Positions 18,175-27,641 are shown, numbered from the stretch's first letter. The stretch is DNA of 64,000 nucleotides from Flagellimonas maritima (GCF_003269425.1 NZ_CP030104.1:1111501-1175500), one strand, 5' to 3'. Made by a program: numbers and translations. The notes: generated by a model not told the origin, from the letters alone.

Positions 18175-19545
18175 CTATAAACTAGGTACCTTTACGCTAC
18201 CCCCGACCCAACAGCTGAAAGAAACTGTTTTACCAGCCATTCCCGAACTGAATATCATTTCCTTTGTAGGTGCCTTTGCATCATAACTTGATGCCGATTG
18301 ACTTGCGCGACCACTTAGGGATGGATCTACCCTACCTGCCTTTCTGGCCATATCAGCTGCTTTCCAATAAATCGCCCTTTTCTCAAAAGGAGTTGTCCCA
18401 CAATCGTTTGCGCTGGTAGCATACAGATTGGCTATCAATAAATATGCTTTACCTTGTGAAGAATTGGCATTAATCGCTTTTAGTGCATAATTCTTGGCTT
18501 GGGATTTACTGCTTCTTCTTACCGTAGTTGCAATTTTATACAAGATGTTGGATTTTTTGTACGAATCCGTTTCCAGTTCAACTGCTTTATTAAAATCCGC
18601 AATAGCACCTTTACTATCTCCCGATTTTTGCTTAAGGGTACCTAAATAAAGATAGACATCGGCAGACGGGTCAAGCTCGGCTTGCAGTTCTACCATTTTG
18701 CTAAATAATGGATCATCAGTACATTCTTTGGAGAACATTCTGCCAACTGCGCGTTTTACCCAACTTACATCACCTTTCTTTGCTTCATAGCTTTTCTCGT
18801 ATAAGGGTATTAAATTGCCACAATCTGCAAGAGCACCCAATTTGGAGTCAATGCTACCAGCAATTTTACCATAGGACTTGGAGTTTATGGTTGCCGCCTT
18901 TAATTGTCTTTTTTCCTTTGATGTTAAAGTCCCCAGTGAATCTTTGGGGAGAAGTTTGTTTACGACATCTTTTAATTTTTTATTTTCCTCGCCGACTTTT
19001 TCAGTAACATCATCATAAATATCAAATACTTCCTGAAGGTCTTTTTTGTTGGCACTGTGCAAATCTACCAAGCTGGAAAAGTAAAGATAGAGTGCTTTTG
19101 GGTTCTTAAAGTTCTTTTTATCTTCCTTAAATGCCTTGTCCAGCATTGTGTAAAGCTGTTCATCAGAGGCCATTTTATTATCGTACATGAGCAGCGCCTT
19201 ATCTATGGCCACTCCTGCTTTACTGAACTTATTTGGAAAATATTTTAAGCTATTGTCATATAGGGACATCAAATCTTGAATATAGCCATCTTTGTCCGTA
19301 CCTGATGAGTTCTTTACTTTATGGGAAAGAATTTTTTCTCCATAAGAAAAGTTGGCCTTGTTAATATCTGGACAACTTTCATAGACCATTTTCCAAGGTT
19401 CATAGGCTGCATCGTAATTTTTGACTTTTGCATGTTCTGCATATATGGAAAGGTTTGTCATGCACTCTGGATTTTGTGCCTGTGCCATACTTAATCCCAT
19501 CGACATAATGACAGCTAACATCGTCAAGTAGTATTTCTTCTTCAT
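18175..19545 (-). CDS. TPR-repeat secreted protein
   Basis: This is a predicted periplasmic or surface protein of 456 residues. I place the start at 19545 (MKKKYYLTML) because it begins a clean signal peptide (cleavage near MAQAQN). The longer frame from 19575 adds ten residues with no signal character. Helical TPR-like units are visible, the clearest around SADVYLYLGTLKQKSGDSKG followed by AIADFNKAVELE. The last 60 residues are Ser/Ala-rich and contain two Cys. It lies between an outer-membrane barrel gene and lptC in a co-oriented operon, suggesting a role in envelope assembly; the exact function is unknown. Confidence 0.85.
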   Translation of the reverse strand: MKKKYYLTMLAVIMSMGLSMAQAQNPECMTNLSIYAEHAKVKNYDAAYEPWKMVYESCPDINKANFSYGEKILSHKVKNSSGTDKDGYIQDLMSLYDNSLKYFPNKFSKAGVAIDKALLMYDNKMASDEQLYTMLDKAFKEDKKNFKNPKALYLYFSSLVDLHSANKKDLQEVFDIYDDVTEKVGEENKKLKDVVNKLLPKDSLGTLTSKEKRQLKAATINSKSYGKIAGSIDSKLGALADCGNLIPLYEKSYEAKKGDVSWVKRAVGRMFSKECTDDPLFSKMVELQAELDPSADVYLYLGTLKQKSGDSKGAIADFNKAVELETDSYKKSNILYKIATTVRRSSKSQAKNYALKAINANSSQGKAYLLIANLYATSANDCGTTPFEKRAIYWKAADMARKAGRVDPSLSGRASQSASSYDAKAPTKEMIFSSGMAGKTVSFSCWVGGSVKVPSL

Positions 19546-19648
19546 CTTACTAATTTTAAAGTGGTTAATGTACAAATTTTAATGAAAAAATCATCTTAAT
19601 GAAACATATATTGGTGGTTATTTATTGATTTTGAAAAAAAAGCTTACA

Positions 19649-20908
19649 TCAATTGATTTTTCTTTTTTCAAACCATCTATCGTTTAAAGATAAGCCAACA
19701 TTAAATTTTAGATAACTTTCTTCGATAAGGTTCTGATCTGTTGTGCCCCTTCTTCCCAATTCAAATCCTAGGTTAAGATTGGAGAATGAATTGCCCAACG
19801 GTAACCCAAGTCCAAAAGTTATGCCAAAATCATTAATCTCTTTGTTATTGACCTCTATGCCTGTAACATCATAACGTATTCCTGCTCTGTAAGTAATTCT
19901 TTTAAAGTAACTTGACAGAGATGTATATTCAGGTACAAAGTAACCTCCAAAAGCAAAGCTACTGGCATCCTTATAATTAACATTTTCTATTCCCAAGAAA
20001 TCATTTCGAAAATCGCTAAACTGTTGAAAACTGTATTCACCGCCCAAAAACCATTTTTTGTTTTCACCAAAACCGAGCCCTATTGTTGTCCTAGTTGGTA
20101 TTTTAAGTTCGGTATTTCTAAGATTAACAGCATCCAGATCAACATCGATAACTTCGATTTCCTGTCCGTTTACCAATGAGAAAGAACCTATGCGCTCAGA
20201 GTTCTCAGAAACAAGATTTCCTTGAGTGTTTACCATGACAGACGTGTACAACGTGTATTTATCCTTTATGGTAGGGGTATAATTAAGGGAATAATTAAAA
20301 TCATAGCCATTGATGCGTGATTCTCTCCTGTCCAGAGTCCCAAACTGAACATTTTCCACGCTCTGGATTCTTTGGTACTCCAACGTTCCAAAATTAAAAT
20401 TTACAGTTGCTCCTACACTTAGATTTTTAATAATCTCATATCCTAAAGAAAGGTAAATTCTGTTCAATCCGCCTTCCCCCGCAAACGCGTTCGTAATGGT
20501 TGGATCACCTTCTATTTCATCGGTCAAATTATACCCAACAGATGAAAAAGGCATCAATCCAAATCCAAGTCCAAGATTTTTAGCTATTGGAAAACCGATG
20601 GACAAGTAATCCAAGTTGGTGAATGATGTATTCTGTTCCTGAGAAAAATCCTTTAATCTAAGTTCGGTATGGGACAGCCCAACTGTGTATGTGGTCAATC
20701 TCAATTTTGAGTACGCAGCGGGGTTACGCAAACTAATATGAATGCTATCGCCATACATACTTATTCCCCCCATCATTTGGTTTTCCACAGTACCACTGTT
20801 CCTCAAGTCTCCTATTCCAAAATACGAATAAGGTGATACTGTACCGTTTTGCGCGAATATGCCGTGTGCGACAACGCAAAAAAAAGCAATCAAAAATTTC
20901 TTAACCAT
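19649..20908 (-). CDS. Outer-membrane beta-barrel protein, FadL/OmpP1-like
   Basis: The product is 419 residues with a signal peptide (to about residue 19, GIFAQN). The N-terminal segment is NGTVSPYSYFGIGDLRNSG, which recalls FadL/OmpP1-type proteins of Bacteroidota. Alternating hydrophobic and polar beta strands run throughout, with many Gly-aromatic motifs (GLGFGLMPFSS, GITFGLGLPLG). It is likely a 12-14-strand porin or transport barrel. The last residues (RWFEKRKIN) do not end in the usual aromatic residue. Its start lies one base from the coaX stop, so the two genes are in one transcript. Confidence 0.8.
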   Translation of the reverse strand: MVKKFLIAFFCVVAHGIFAQNGTVSPYSYFGIGDLRNSGTVENQMMGGISMYGDSIHISLRNPAAYSKLRLTTYTVGLSHTELRLKDFSQEQNTSFTNLDYLSIGFPIAKNLGLGFGLMPFSSVGYNLTDEIEGDPTITNAFAGEGGLNRIYLSLGYEIIKNLSVGATVNFNFGTLEYQRIQSVENVQFGTLDRRESRINGYDFNYSLNYTPTIKDKYTLYTSVMVNTQGNLVSENSERIGSFSLVNGQEIEVIDVDLDAVNLRNTELKIPTRTTIGLGFGENKKWFLGGEYSFQQFSDFRNDFLGIENVNYKDASSFAFGGYFVPEYTSLSSYFKRITYRAGIRYDVTGIEVNNKEINDFGITFGLGLPLGNSFSNLNLGFELGRRGTTDQNLIEESYLKFNVGLSLNDRWFEKRKIN

Positions 20909-21637
20909 CTAGCGTTTGTTGTATTCCAGCAAGTAATTTAGCCCCTCCAAGAGAAATTTAGAATTCGCAAATATGGTATTTTTTAATCGGTTGGCAAAAA
21001 AATGGGAGTCGCCGCCTGTTAAAATAACTGTTAAATCTTGAAAGCGTAAATTATACTGGTTTATAACTCCGTCAATTTCCAAAGAAACGCCGTTTATGAC
21101 GCCACTGTGCATACTGGTTTTAGTAGAATTGCCAATAAAGTCCAAAATCTCTTCTGGCTGAAGCAATGGAAGTGCATTGGTCATTTCATGCATGGCCCTA
21201 TATCTCATTTGTACCCCAGGTGAAATGGCACCGCCCACATATTCCCCAACATCATTGACCATATCATATGTTATACAAGTACCGGCATCAATTACCAACG
21301 TATTTCCCCTTGGATTTTGATAAAAGGCGGCAGTTGCCAATGCAATACGATCCGTACCCAATGTTTTAGGAGTTGCATAGCTATTTTTAAAAGGAACTTT
21401 GGAATCGTTGGAAAGTAAATGAACTTTACAAAAAAGTGAAACAACGTCAAGCTCATTACCATCTAAACTAGCTACTGAAGCTATCAATGCCCGATTAATT
21501 TTTGGATATTGTTCAAAAAGCTCCTTGACCTTTGATAAAAACAAGTTTGATGTGGAACTTTCATCAAATATGATCTTCCTACCATGAAATACAGCATATT
21601 TTGTTAAGGTGTTGCCAATATCTATAACCAAGTTCAT
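20909..21637 (-). CDS. coaX: Type III pantothenate kinase
   Basis: CoaX phosphorylates pantothenate, the first step of coenzyme A synthesis, and is feedback-insensitive. The start is placed at 21637 (MNLVIDIGNTLTKYAVF) because the family begins at this first phosphate-binding strand. The longer frame from 21682 adds 15 residues of no family character. The remaining motifs are LGTDRIALATAAF, VIDAGTCITYD, GGAISPGVQMR and LTGGDS, as expected for an acetate/sugar kinase fold. The 243-residue length fits. It heads the operon running down to ppiD and is divergent from tRNA-Phe. Confidence 0.95.
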   Translation of the reverse strand: MNLVIDIGNTLTKYAVFHGRKIIFDESSTSNLFLSKVKELFEQYPKINRALIASVASLDGNELDVVSLFCKVHLLSNDSKVPFKNSYATPKTLGTDRIALATAAFYQNPRGNTLVIDAGTCITYDMVNDVGEYVGGAISPGVQMRYRAMHEMTNALPLLQPEEILDFIGNSTKTSMHSGVINGVSLEIDGVINQYNLRFQDLTVILTGGDSHFFANRLKNTIFANSKFLLEGLNYLLEYNKR

Positions 21638-21690
21638 AGTACAAAGATGACAATTTGAAAAAAAACCACTGCCTTTTTTCACGTTTTTGT

Positions 21691-21720
21691 TTGGATATCC
21701 TAATTTTGAAATTATATTTG
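21691..21720 (+). promoter_or_regulatory. Promoter of tRNA-Phe
   Basis: The -33 TTG (21691-21693) is followed after 19 nt by TATATTTG (21713-21720), a perfect TAnnTTTG -7 element of the Bacteroidota sigma-A type. The predicted start is near 21727, about 22 bp before the mature tRNA. Confidence 0.75.
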
Positions 21721-21725
21721 CACCC

Positions 21726-21745
21726 GCCTTTGCAAAAGGCTTTTT
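21726..21745 (+). other. Hairpin plus T-run in the tRNA-Phe leader
   Basis: The stem GCCTTT/AAAGGC has loop GCA and is followed by TTTTT. It starts at about the predicted transcript start, between promoter and tRNA. It looks like a small terminator or a 5' leader hairpin, but it may be fortuitous. Confidence 0.4.
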
Positions 21746-21748
21746 AAG

Positions 21749-21821
<73 letters not shown>

Positions 21822-21822
21822 C

Positions 21823-21852
21823 AAAAAAACCGGCAAAATTGCCGGTTTTTTT
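21823..21852 (+). terminator. Intrinsic terminator after tRNA-Phe
   Basis: The stem CCGGCAA/TTGCCGG is preceded by seven A and followed by seven T. It is strong and symmetric, only a few bases after the tRNA 3' end. Confidence 0.92.
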
Positions 21853-21974
21853 GTTCTCTTAATTGTAGTAAGATTCTTAATAATTTCATAAATATAAAAA
21901 TCGTATACCCCAATAGGCATAAAATATGAAACTAACTCTTATATTTAGCCGATCTAGATTAATTTTAAATAAAA

Positions 21975-22202
21975 ATGACCGAAGATTTATTAGAAAAGGC
22001 AAAGGAGTTTGAAAACAGAACTTTGAGTCATATGTCAACAAGTGATAGAGTAGCAGCTTCAAGAGAGGCCAAACAACTTATACTTTCCATTAACGAAATT
22101 TATAAAGAAACAAAGGACCCTGACTTAATGGACGTGATGAAGCGTCTTACCGAAAAGAAGAAGAAGATTGAAAAGCGCTTAAAAGGAACTCCTTTGGTTT
22201 AA
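21975..22202 (+). CDS. Small helical protein, unknown function
   Basis: The 75-residue product is charged and predicted almost wholly alpha-helical (heptad-like stretches in KAKEFENRTL and DVMKRLTEKKKKIEKRL). It has no signal or membrane segment, so it is probably cytoplasmic. I recognise no domain; it resembles conserved flavobacterial hypotheticals of similar size. It stands alone between the tRNA terminator and a gene-poor region. An upstream TATATTTA could serve as its -7 element. Confidence 0.75.
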   Translation: MTEDLLEKAKEFENRTLSHMSTSDRVAASREAKQLILSINEIYKETKDPDLMDVMKRLTEKKKKIEKRLKGTPLV

Positions 22203-22880
22203 TCAAGCCAGAGTTTATCAGATTCAGGGATTTCGAGAATTGCTATTGGATTCATAAAATTTCATACTGCAATAAGTACTGCAGAAATAATCATAATATT
22301 TTTTATGATAACTGTCCTACCAAAGTTGGAAGCAGGTAATTCCTATTATTTGAAGAAATAATAGCGCAGTAGGGATTTTTTGTTGTTTTGTTGAATAAAA
22401 ATGTGACTCTCGTTATAATTCTCCACCATCCAATCATAATAAGCCATGTTTTGGTTTTCCATTAGTGCCACGTTACGGTAATAGTTAATAGTCGGATAAA
22501 GGAACACGATTTAAAAGGTTTAAAATATCAAATCAAAACAAAGAGTATCGCTAATCAGATACTTACAGCCGGCACTCATCATCTTTTCATTTTTCAGGAA
22601 TGGTCAGATTGATAGTAGTTAATTGCATTTTACCTGTCACGAAAAGATCATGCAATTGGTCTCGAACAAAATACTATAAATTGATATGATTTTGCTATAT
22701 CATCTCCTCAAATCAATAATGGCAGTTTTTATTTTCAATCGATAATGCAATCCACAAGGAAAATTTTACCAATTATATCTTTTTCATTGCAAACGATGAA
22801 AACCTTAAAACGCTAAGGCGACATATTCTGTAACTTCGAAGAATAAATCAAAACTCAACCCCAAAAACCTCTATTTAATT
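22203..22880. other. Gene-poor stretch with decayed coding relics
   Basis: No intact gene is seen. Short protein-like reading frames occur on both strands but are interrupted by stops: minus 22346-22510, minus 22587-22628 (MQLTTINLTIPEK then stop, with further readable codons after it) and a plus-strand frame ending near 22833 in NLKTLRRHIL. A 9 bp hairpin lies at about 22344-22364. The pattern suggests eroded genes. Confidence 0.45.
22346..22510 (-). pseudogene. C-terminal gene remnant, unknown family
   Basis: An open stretch of 54 codons reads like natural protein, with rich Tyr/Asn/Trp content (NYYRNVALMENQNMAYYDW, then MVENYNESHIFIQQNN) and the end LLRYYFFK. A TAA at 22511-22513 cuts it upstream. 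The only ATG options give 38 residues or fewer. I do not recognise the family. It is called a remnant because the composition is protein-like but no full-length frame exists. Confidence 0.35.
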
Positions 22881-22982
22881 ATGAACACTATAGATGAAAA
22901 AGTAGGCTACCTTTTTTGGTATTTTGTTGTTGCATGTTCTATTTGTGCATTCATTACCAGCCTATACCATTATATAAACTAA
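22881..22982 (+). CDS. Possible 33-residue membrane microprotein
   Basis: ATG at 22881 opens 33 codons: a short polar start (MNTIDEKVG), then one hydrophobic helix (YLFWYFVVACSICAFITSL) and a YHYIN end. The single-helix layout is plausible for a small inner-membrane protein. No promoter, conserved neighbour or family is seen, so it could be chance. Confidence 0.3.
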   Translation: MNTIDEKVGYLFWYFVVACSICAFITSLYHYIN

Positions 22983-23025
22983 AAGAACGTCGATTTACGC
23001 AACACTATTCACAAATCTAATTCTG

Positions 23026-24018
23026 TTATCCCTTTATTTCCAAAATCTGGCGTATCATCTGATTGGTAAATCCCCACTCATTATCATACCAGGTCATCAC
23101 TTTGAGCAAATCGCCATCAACCACCCGGGTCATACTTAAATCAACTGTTGAAGCATAAGGACTCTTGATGATATCGGAAGATACAATAGGCTCATCAGTA
23201 GTATCCAGAACATTTGCATAACGTTCTGTTTTTGATTCCTCAATAAGAATTCGGTTTACTTCTTCTGCTGTAACAGGCTTGTCGGTAACAAAAACCAAAT
23301 CTGAAATTGAACCAACAGGTATGGGAACACGTATTGCCACACCATCAAATTTACCGGAATACTCGGGCAAAGTTTTTGTGGTAGCGATTGCAGCTCCCGT
23401 AGTTGTCGGAATCAGATTTTGTGCCCCTGCCCTTCCCATCCTAAAGTTCTTTTTTGAAGGTGCATCAACTATACCCTGAGATGCAGTGTATGCATGCACT
23501 GTTGTCATGATTGCTTTTTTTATACCTATCCTGCGTCCCAATACCTCAACTACAGGACTTATGTTATTTGTAGTACAACTGGCGCATGAAAAAACACTGG
23601 TGTTACCATCTTCTGAATTAACTCCGTGAACCACCGTTGGAGTATCCATACTTTTGGTTGGAGCCGAAATAATAACAGTTTTCGCACCCGCTTTTAAGTG
23701 TCTTTCAGCATCTTCACCTTTGGTGAAAACCCCCGTACTTTCGATGACCAAATCCACCTCATTCTTATCCCAAGGTAATTCTTCAGGGTTTTTAATAGAA
23801 GTATATTGAATTTTCTGACCGTCAACCACCAAAGTATCCAAATCATGGGAAACCTCTTTCTCATACACTCCATAGACTGTATCATATCTTAAAAGATATG
23901 CTGTGTTCTCTATGGAAACAATGTCGTTCACGGCCACTACTTCCAAACCTGGAGTTTCATTTATTACTTTTAATGCCGCACGACCAATACGGCCCATTCC
24001 GTTTATTCCTATTTTCAT
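23026..24018 (-). CDS. gap: Glyceraldehyde-3-phosphate dehydrogenase, type I
   Basis: This cytoplasmic glycolytic enzyme oxidises glyceraldehyde 3-phosphate to 1,3-bisphosphoglycerate. The 330 residues show the Rossmann start INGMGRIGRAAL. Asp32 after VAVN indicates preference for NAD over NADP. The catalytic Cys148 is in CASCTTNN, the active-site His in VHAYTASQ, and the C-terminal signature WYDNEWGF is present. It lies downstream of a pyruvate kinase gene on the same strand with a 153 bp gap, so a shared glycolytic transcript is possible but not certain. Flavobacteria often have a second gap gene elsewhere. Confidence 0.96.
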   Translation of the reverse strand: MKIGINGMGRIGRAALKVINETPGLEVVAVNDIVSIENTAYLLRYDTVYGVYEKEVSHDLDTLVVDGQKIQYTSIKNPEELPWDKNEVDLVIESTGVFTKGEDAERHLKAGAKTVIISAPTKSMDTPTVVHGVNSEDGNTSVFSCASCTTNNISPVVEVLGRRIGIKKAIMTTVHAYTASQGIVDAPSKKNFRMGRAGAQNLIPTTTGAAIATTKTLPEYSGKFDGVAIRVPIPVGSISDLVFVTDKPVTAEEVNRILIEESKTERYANVLDTTDEPIVSSDIIKSPYASTVDLSMTRVVDGDLLKVMTWYDNEWGFTNQMIRQILEIKG

Positions 24019-24171
24019 TACAAATGTTCTTAGAATTATTACTTGTTTTTACGTTCTATTAGTCTGAATTAAATCTTATAAATTACAAAGAGTGTACTGT
24101 TTTGAGAAGCATGAAATGCAATACAATAGTTAACTATTGCAAATGTTTTTAATTTACTAATCAACAGTAAA

Positions 24172-25986
24172 TTACAGCCATTCCATTTTAGGCCACATCC
24201 CTTCTTTTTTTTCATGTAGATGCTCCATTGCTTGAAGGATTTCGTTTAAAAAGCTTATTGCTTCGTTAATGTAAGGGCCTTTGTTCAACATAACACATTC
24301 GGCACGTATGGATGAAGTGGTATCCGTTATCTCTGAGCGGGAGGGAAATCCTTTTTTTGCCAAATTTTCCAAAACTTGTGTGGCCCAGACAACTGGAAGG
24401 TGAGCAGCGCCACAGAACGATAAAATCTCTTCTTGCACCTTTGCCATATTTTTCCATCCTACTTCCAAGGCCAAATCTCCTCTAGCAATCATAATGCCCA
24501 AATATTTACTGTGCATAGCGGCTAAAAGTATTTTTATCAAATTTCTGAAAGCAAACCGAGTCTCTATTTTTAGAATAACGCTGATTTTATCTTTGATCTT
24601 CAACTTTTCCATCTCTTCAATCAACTCTCTTACATCTGCTTCACAATTAATATAAGAACAGTTGACTATATCTGCGTGTTTGGCCACAAATTTTAGATCT
24701 AATCTGTCCTTTTCGGTCAAGCCGCTTCTCCCTATATCGAGTGTAGGAAAGTTGATGCCTTTTTCAGCCTTTAGAATAGATCTATTTTCTTTGGCATTTG
24801 TTATTAGAACTTCAAAGAAACTCGCATGTTTCCTTTCGATAATTCCTTCGATTTTTCCATCGTCAAATAGGATAGGCTCTCCTTCTTTTACTTTTGAAAC
24901 GACCTCTGATGGAATACATGATATCTTACCTGGCGCAATTAATTTGCCATCGCTGTCAAACACGGGCAACATTCCCTCAATATCCTGCCCCATCACCATC
25001 AAAACGTCGCCCTTTTTCAGACTTATGCTTTGCGCTACAGCAGGAAGCTCACCTATAATTCCAATGCCTAAACCTGAGCGTATTGGGTGCAAAGTGATGC
25101 CTGTTCCAATATAAAGTGTTTTTTTACAGCGAACCATAACACTTCGCTCTCTAGTTTCCATAACTTCCAGTTTTCGGAATTTTCCTCTTAAATCCGTTAT
25201 TCCAATAATATCCCCAATAATCAGTTTCTTCAGCCATTGCTCTGTTACAGGTATTGTATTCTGCGCCAAAGGACCAAATGTGTTGGGAACAAGTTCTATG
25301 AATGCAAAACTTTTCAGTTTCCCGGAAACGGTACGTTTTGGCTTGAATTTTTTCACTCTGGGACCAGAAACAAGCTTACCTGTCCTGATTTTGGGCCCTG
25401 CCAAATCCATTGCAACTTTAACAGGGGTATTACATTCCTTGGCGGCCCGCTTTACATTATTAATAATGGCACTCCATACTTCGGGTCCATCATGCGCACA
25501 ATTAATACGTGCGCAATCCATGCCATTTTGGACCATTTTCAATACCATTGAATAATTATATGCAGCATCTTTAGGTTGGGTGACCATAATTTTAACCCTT
25601 CTGCCATTTTCACTATTTCCAAAGAGATTATCGGTATTTTTTTTTAAGAGATGATTCCCTTCGCCGATGGATAAATAATTATAGTTTTTTGCTTTTTCCG
25701 TATTTGAATTTAAATAATTTATAACTTTTCTTGTGTTCAGGAGGCTCCCCAAAATATTTCCTTCTGCATTGGCTAACCGTGTAAGGCCCAATAGCTTCAG
25801 TTTTTCTTGCATTTCCCTTACATCAAAGTTTCTGAAAGTGGTGTAGTGCAATAAATTTCTCGCGCTTTCTCTATATACATCGCAAACATCTTTGATAATT
25901 TCTCCGTTTGCCTTTTCCTGAATTTCAATTTCATGGACTATGGCATCAATCTGTTTTACTATTCCATCCAGGGCTTTAGAACTCAT
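24172..25986 (-). CDS. Atypical long pyruvate kinase
   Basis: This enzyme is predicted to convert phosphoenolpyruvate and ADP to pyruvate and ATP. The 604 residues exceed the usual 470-590 and are arranged differently. There is a helical N-terminal extension of about 130 residues with no counterpart in classical enzymes. The A domain begins at RVKIMVTQP. The B-domain region is enlarged (about 205-400). The protein ends soon after the A domain, so the allosteric C domain is absent. Catalytic residues are kept: Arg160 (CARIN), Lys473 and Glu475 (LKIE), Asp504 (ARGDLALEV) and Thr536 (WATQ). The usual SGETAxG loop is replaced by LNKGPYI. Confidence 0.85.
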   Translation of the reverse strand: MSSKALDGIVKQIDAIVHEIEIQEKANGEIIKDVCDVYRESARNLLHYTTFRNFDVREMQEKLKLLGLTRLANAEGNILGSLLNTRKVINYLNSNTEKAKNYNYLSIGEGNHLLKKNTDNLFGNSENGRRVKIMVTQPKDAAYNYSMVLKMVQNGMDCARINCAHDGPEVWSAIINNVKRAAKECNTPVKVAMDLAGPKIRTGKLVSGPRVKKFKPKRTVSGKLKSFAFIELVPNTFGPLAQNTIPVTEQWLKKLIIGDIIGITDLRGKFRKLEVMETRERSVMVRCKKTLYIGTGITLHPIRSGLGIGIIGELPAVAQSISLKKGDVLMVMGQDIEGMLPVFDSDGKLIAPGKISCIPSEVVSKVKEGEPILFDDGKIEGIIERKHASFFEVLITNAKENRSILKAEKGINFPTLDIGRSGLTEKDRLDLKFVAKHADIVNCSYINCEADVRELIEEMEKLKIKDKISVILKIETRFAFRNLIKILLAAMHSKYLGIMIARGDLALEVGWKNMAKVQEEILSFCGAAHLPVVWATQVLENLAKKGFPSRSEITDTTSSIRAECVMLNKGPYINEAISFLNEILQAMEHLHEKKEGMWPKMEWL

Positions 25987-26096
25987 ACTTTAGCGAAAGT
26001 TTAGAGGTAGTAAAGGTCTGGATGATATGGTTTAAAAAGCCTGATAAAAGTCAGTAACATCAAGATTTGACCAAAGGAAAAAGTATAGCTAAAAGT

Positions 26097-27641
26097 TTAC
26101 CAAACTGATTTCATGAATTGTATCTCACCATTTTCAATTTCTGCTTGATAATCTGAATTTTCTATGATTAATTGATTGAAAGGTTCTGTGGGAAAAATTT
26201 GTTCCGTGATTGAATAAATCCCATTATCTAAGAATATTTCTATTGAAGACCAATCCAGTAAAATATTTACATCAAAAAACTCATTGGTAAATTCTTTAAT
26301 TGGGACAAAATGTTTTTTATTACCAAATTCAGATTGAAAACCTGTGTCTCCAGATTTCATTCTATCGACTATAAAACCATTGTTTTTAAAATTCATTGCC
26401 AATACCAAGGTCTCTTTTAAATCATTGGAAAAAATCAATTTAAAATCACGGGATGCAGTTGTAAAAGTAATTTTGCTTTGATTCAAATCTTTTACGTTCA
26501 ATGTATCGGAGTTACCTGAAGCGACCTTGAATTTTTCTAAAACAGCTGTTGCCAATGTATTTATCTCAGCCAATGGCATACTCGCTAATACGTAATCATC
26601 TTCAATCTTTTTAAGCAAAAGCTCTCTAGGAATTGTCATGGCGCTTCGCCACTTTTTTGTAGGCGTATTTCGGGCATAATCCCAGTTGCTCATCCAGCCA
26701 ATAAAAATTCGCTTACCATCCGGTGTATTATTATAGGTAACCCCAGCATAATTATCTGTTCCATAATCCAACCATTTTTGCTTCTTTTGAGTGGAAGTGA
26801 AAGTAATTCCATCAAAATCCCCAATAAAATATTGTGTTTCACTACCACCATTGGGTGCGCCAGGGTTTATACTTATGATTAAAACCCACTTCTCTTTATC
26901 AGTGCCTTCAACTTTAAGAGGAAATAAATCAGGGCACTCCCATACTCCACCATGAGCCCCCCTATATTTTCCAAATTCGCTTAGATACCTCCACTTTTTC
27001 AAATCCTTGGAGGTATAAAATTTAGCATGGTCCCCCGCTACCAAGACTAATATCCAACTCTGGGTTTTATCATGCCAAAACACCTTTGGATCTCTAAAAT
27101 CCCGTATTCCTTTATTATCGATTACGGGATTGCCATCATATTTTGTCCAAGTGTCTCCGTTATCAAGACTATAGGCAATGCCCTGGGTTTGAAAATCGTT
27201 TCTTCCCGCTTTTTCACCTTCCATAAGATGGTAGGTGAAAACGGCTACTAAAGGCTCCTTACCATCCACGCCAAATCCTGAAGTATTATTTTTATCCACT
27301 ACAGCACTTCCAGAAAAAATCAATCCATGCTCATCAGGATACAAGGCTATGGGCTTGTGCTTCCAATAGACCATATCATGACTGACAGCATGCCCCCAGT
27401 GCATGGGTCCCCAAACAATGTCCTCAGGATAATATTGATAAAAAAGATGGTACAGTCCATTGTTGTAGACCAATCCATTGGGATCGTTCATCCATTTTTC
27501 GGGAGGGGAAAAGTGATATTGGGGACAATACTGTTCCGTATAAATTTTTGATTCTTGATGCACAACCGCTTTTTCTTTCGTTTTTGATTTGCACGAAATA
27601 ATTAAAATTAAAATTGCGTAGGGGAAAATCCTTTTAAGCAT
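26097..27641 (-). CDS. GH32 fructan hydrolase (levanase/invertase type), lipoprotein
   Basis: The product hydrolyses beta-fructosides such as levan, inulin or sucrose outside the inner membrane. The start at 27641 (MLKRIFPYAILILIISC) gives a clean lipoprotein signal; the frame from 27677 adds 12 residues. GH32 signatures are the nucleophile motif WMNDPNG, the FRDPKVFW transition-state stabiliser and the acid/base motif ECPDLF. A C-terminal beta-sandwich occupies about residues 370-514. It is isolated from SusCD-type genes in this window, and glycolytic genes follow downstream, so its transport partners are not seen. Confidence 0.93.
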   Translation of the reverse strand: MLKRIFPYAILILIISCKSKTKEKAVVHQESKIYTEQYCPQYHFSPPEKWMNDPNGLVYNNGLYHLFYQYYPEDIVWGPMHWGHAVSHDMVYWKHKPIALYPDEHGLIFSGSAVVDKNNTSGFGVDGKEPLVAVFTYHLMEGEKAGRNDFQTQGIAYSLDNGDTWTKYDGNPVIDNKGIRDFRDPKVFWHDKTQSWILVLVAGDHAKFYTSKDLKKWRYLSEFGKYRGAHGGVWECPDLFPLKVEGTDKEKWVLIISINPGAPNGGSETQYFIGDFDGITFTSTQKKQKWLDYGTDNYAGVTYNNTPDGKRIFIGWMSNWDYARNTPTKKWRSAMTIPRELLLKKIEDDYVLASMPLAEINTLATAVLEKFKVASGNSDTLNVKDLNQSKITFTTASRDFKLIFSNDLKETLVLAMNFKNNGFIVDRMKSGDTGFQSEFGNKKHFVPIKEFTNEFFDVNILLDWSSIEIFLDNGIYSITEQIFPTEPFNQLIIENSDYQAEIENGEIQFMKSVW

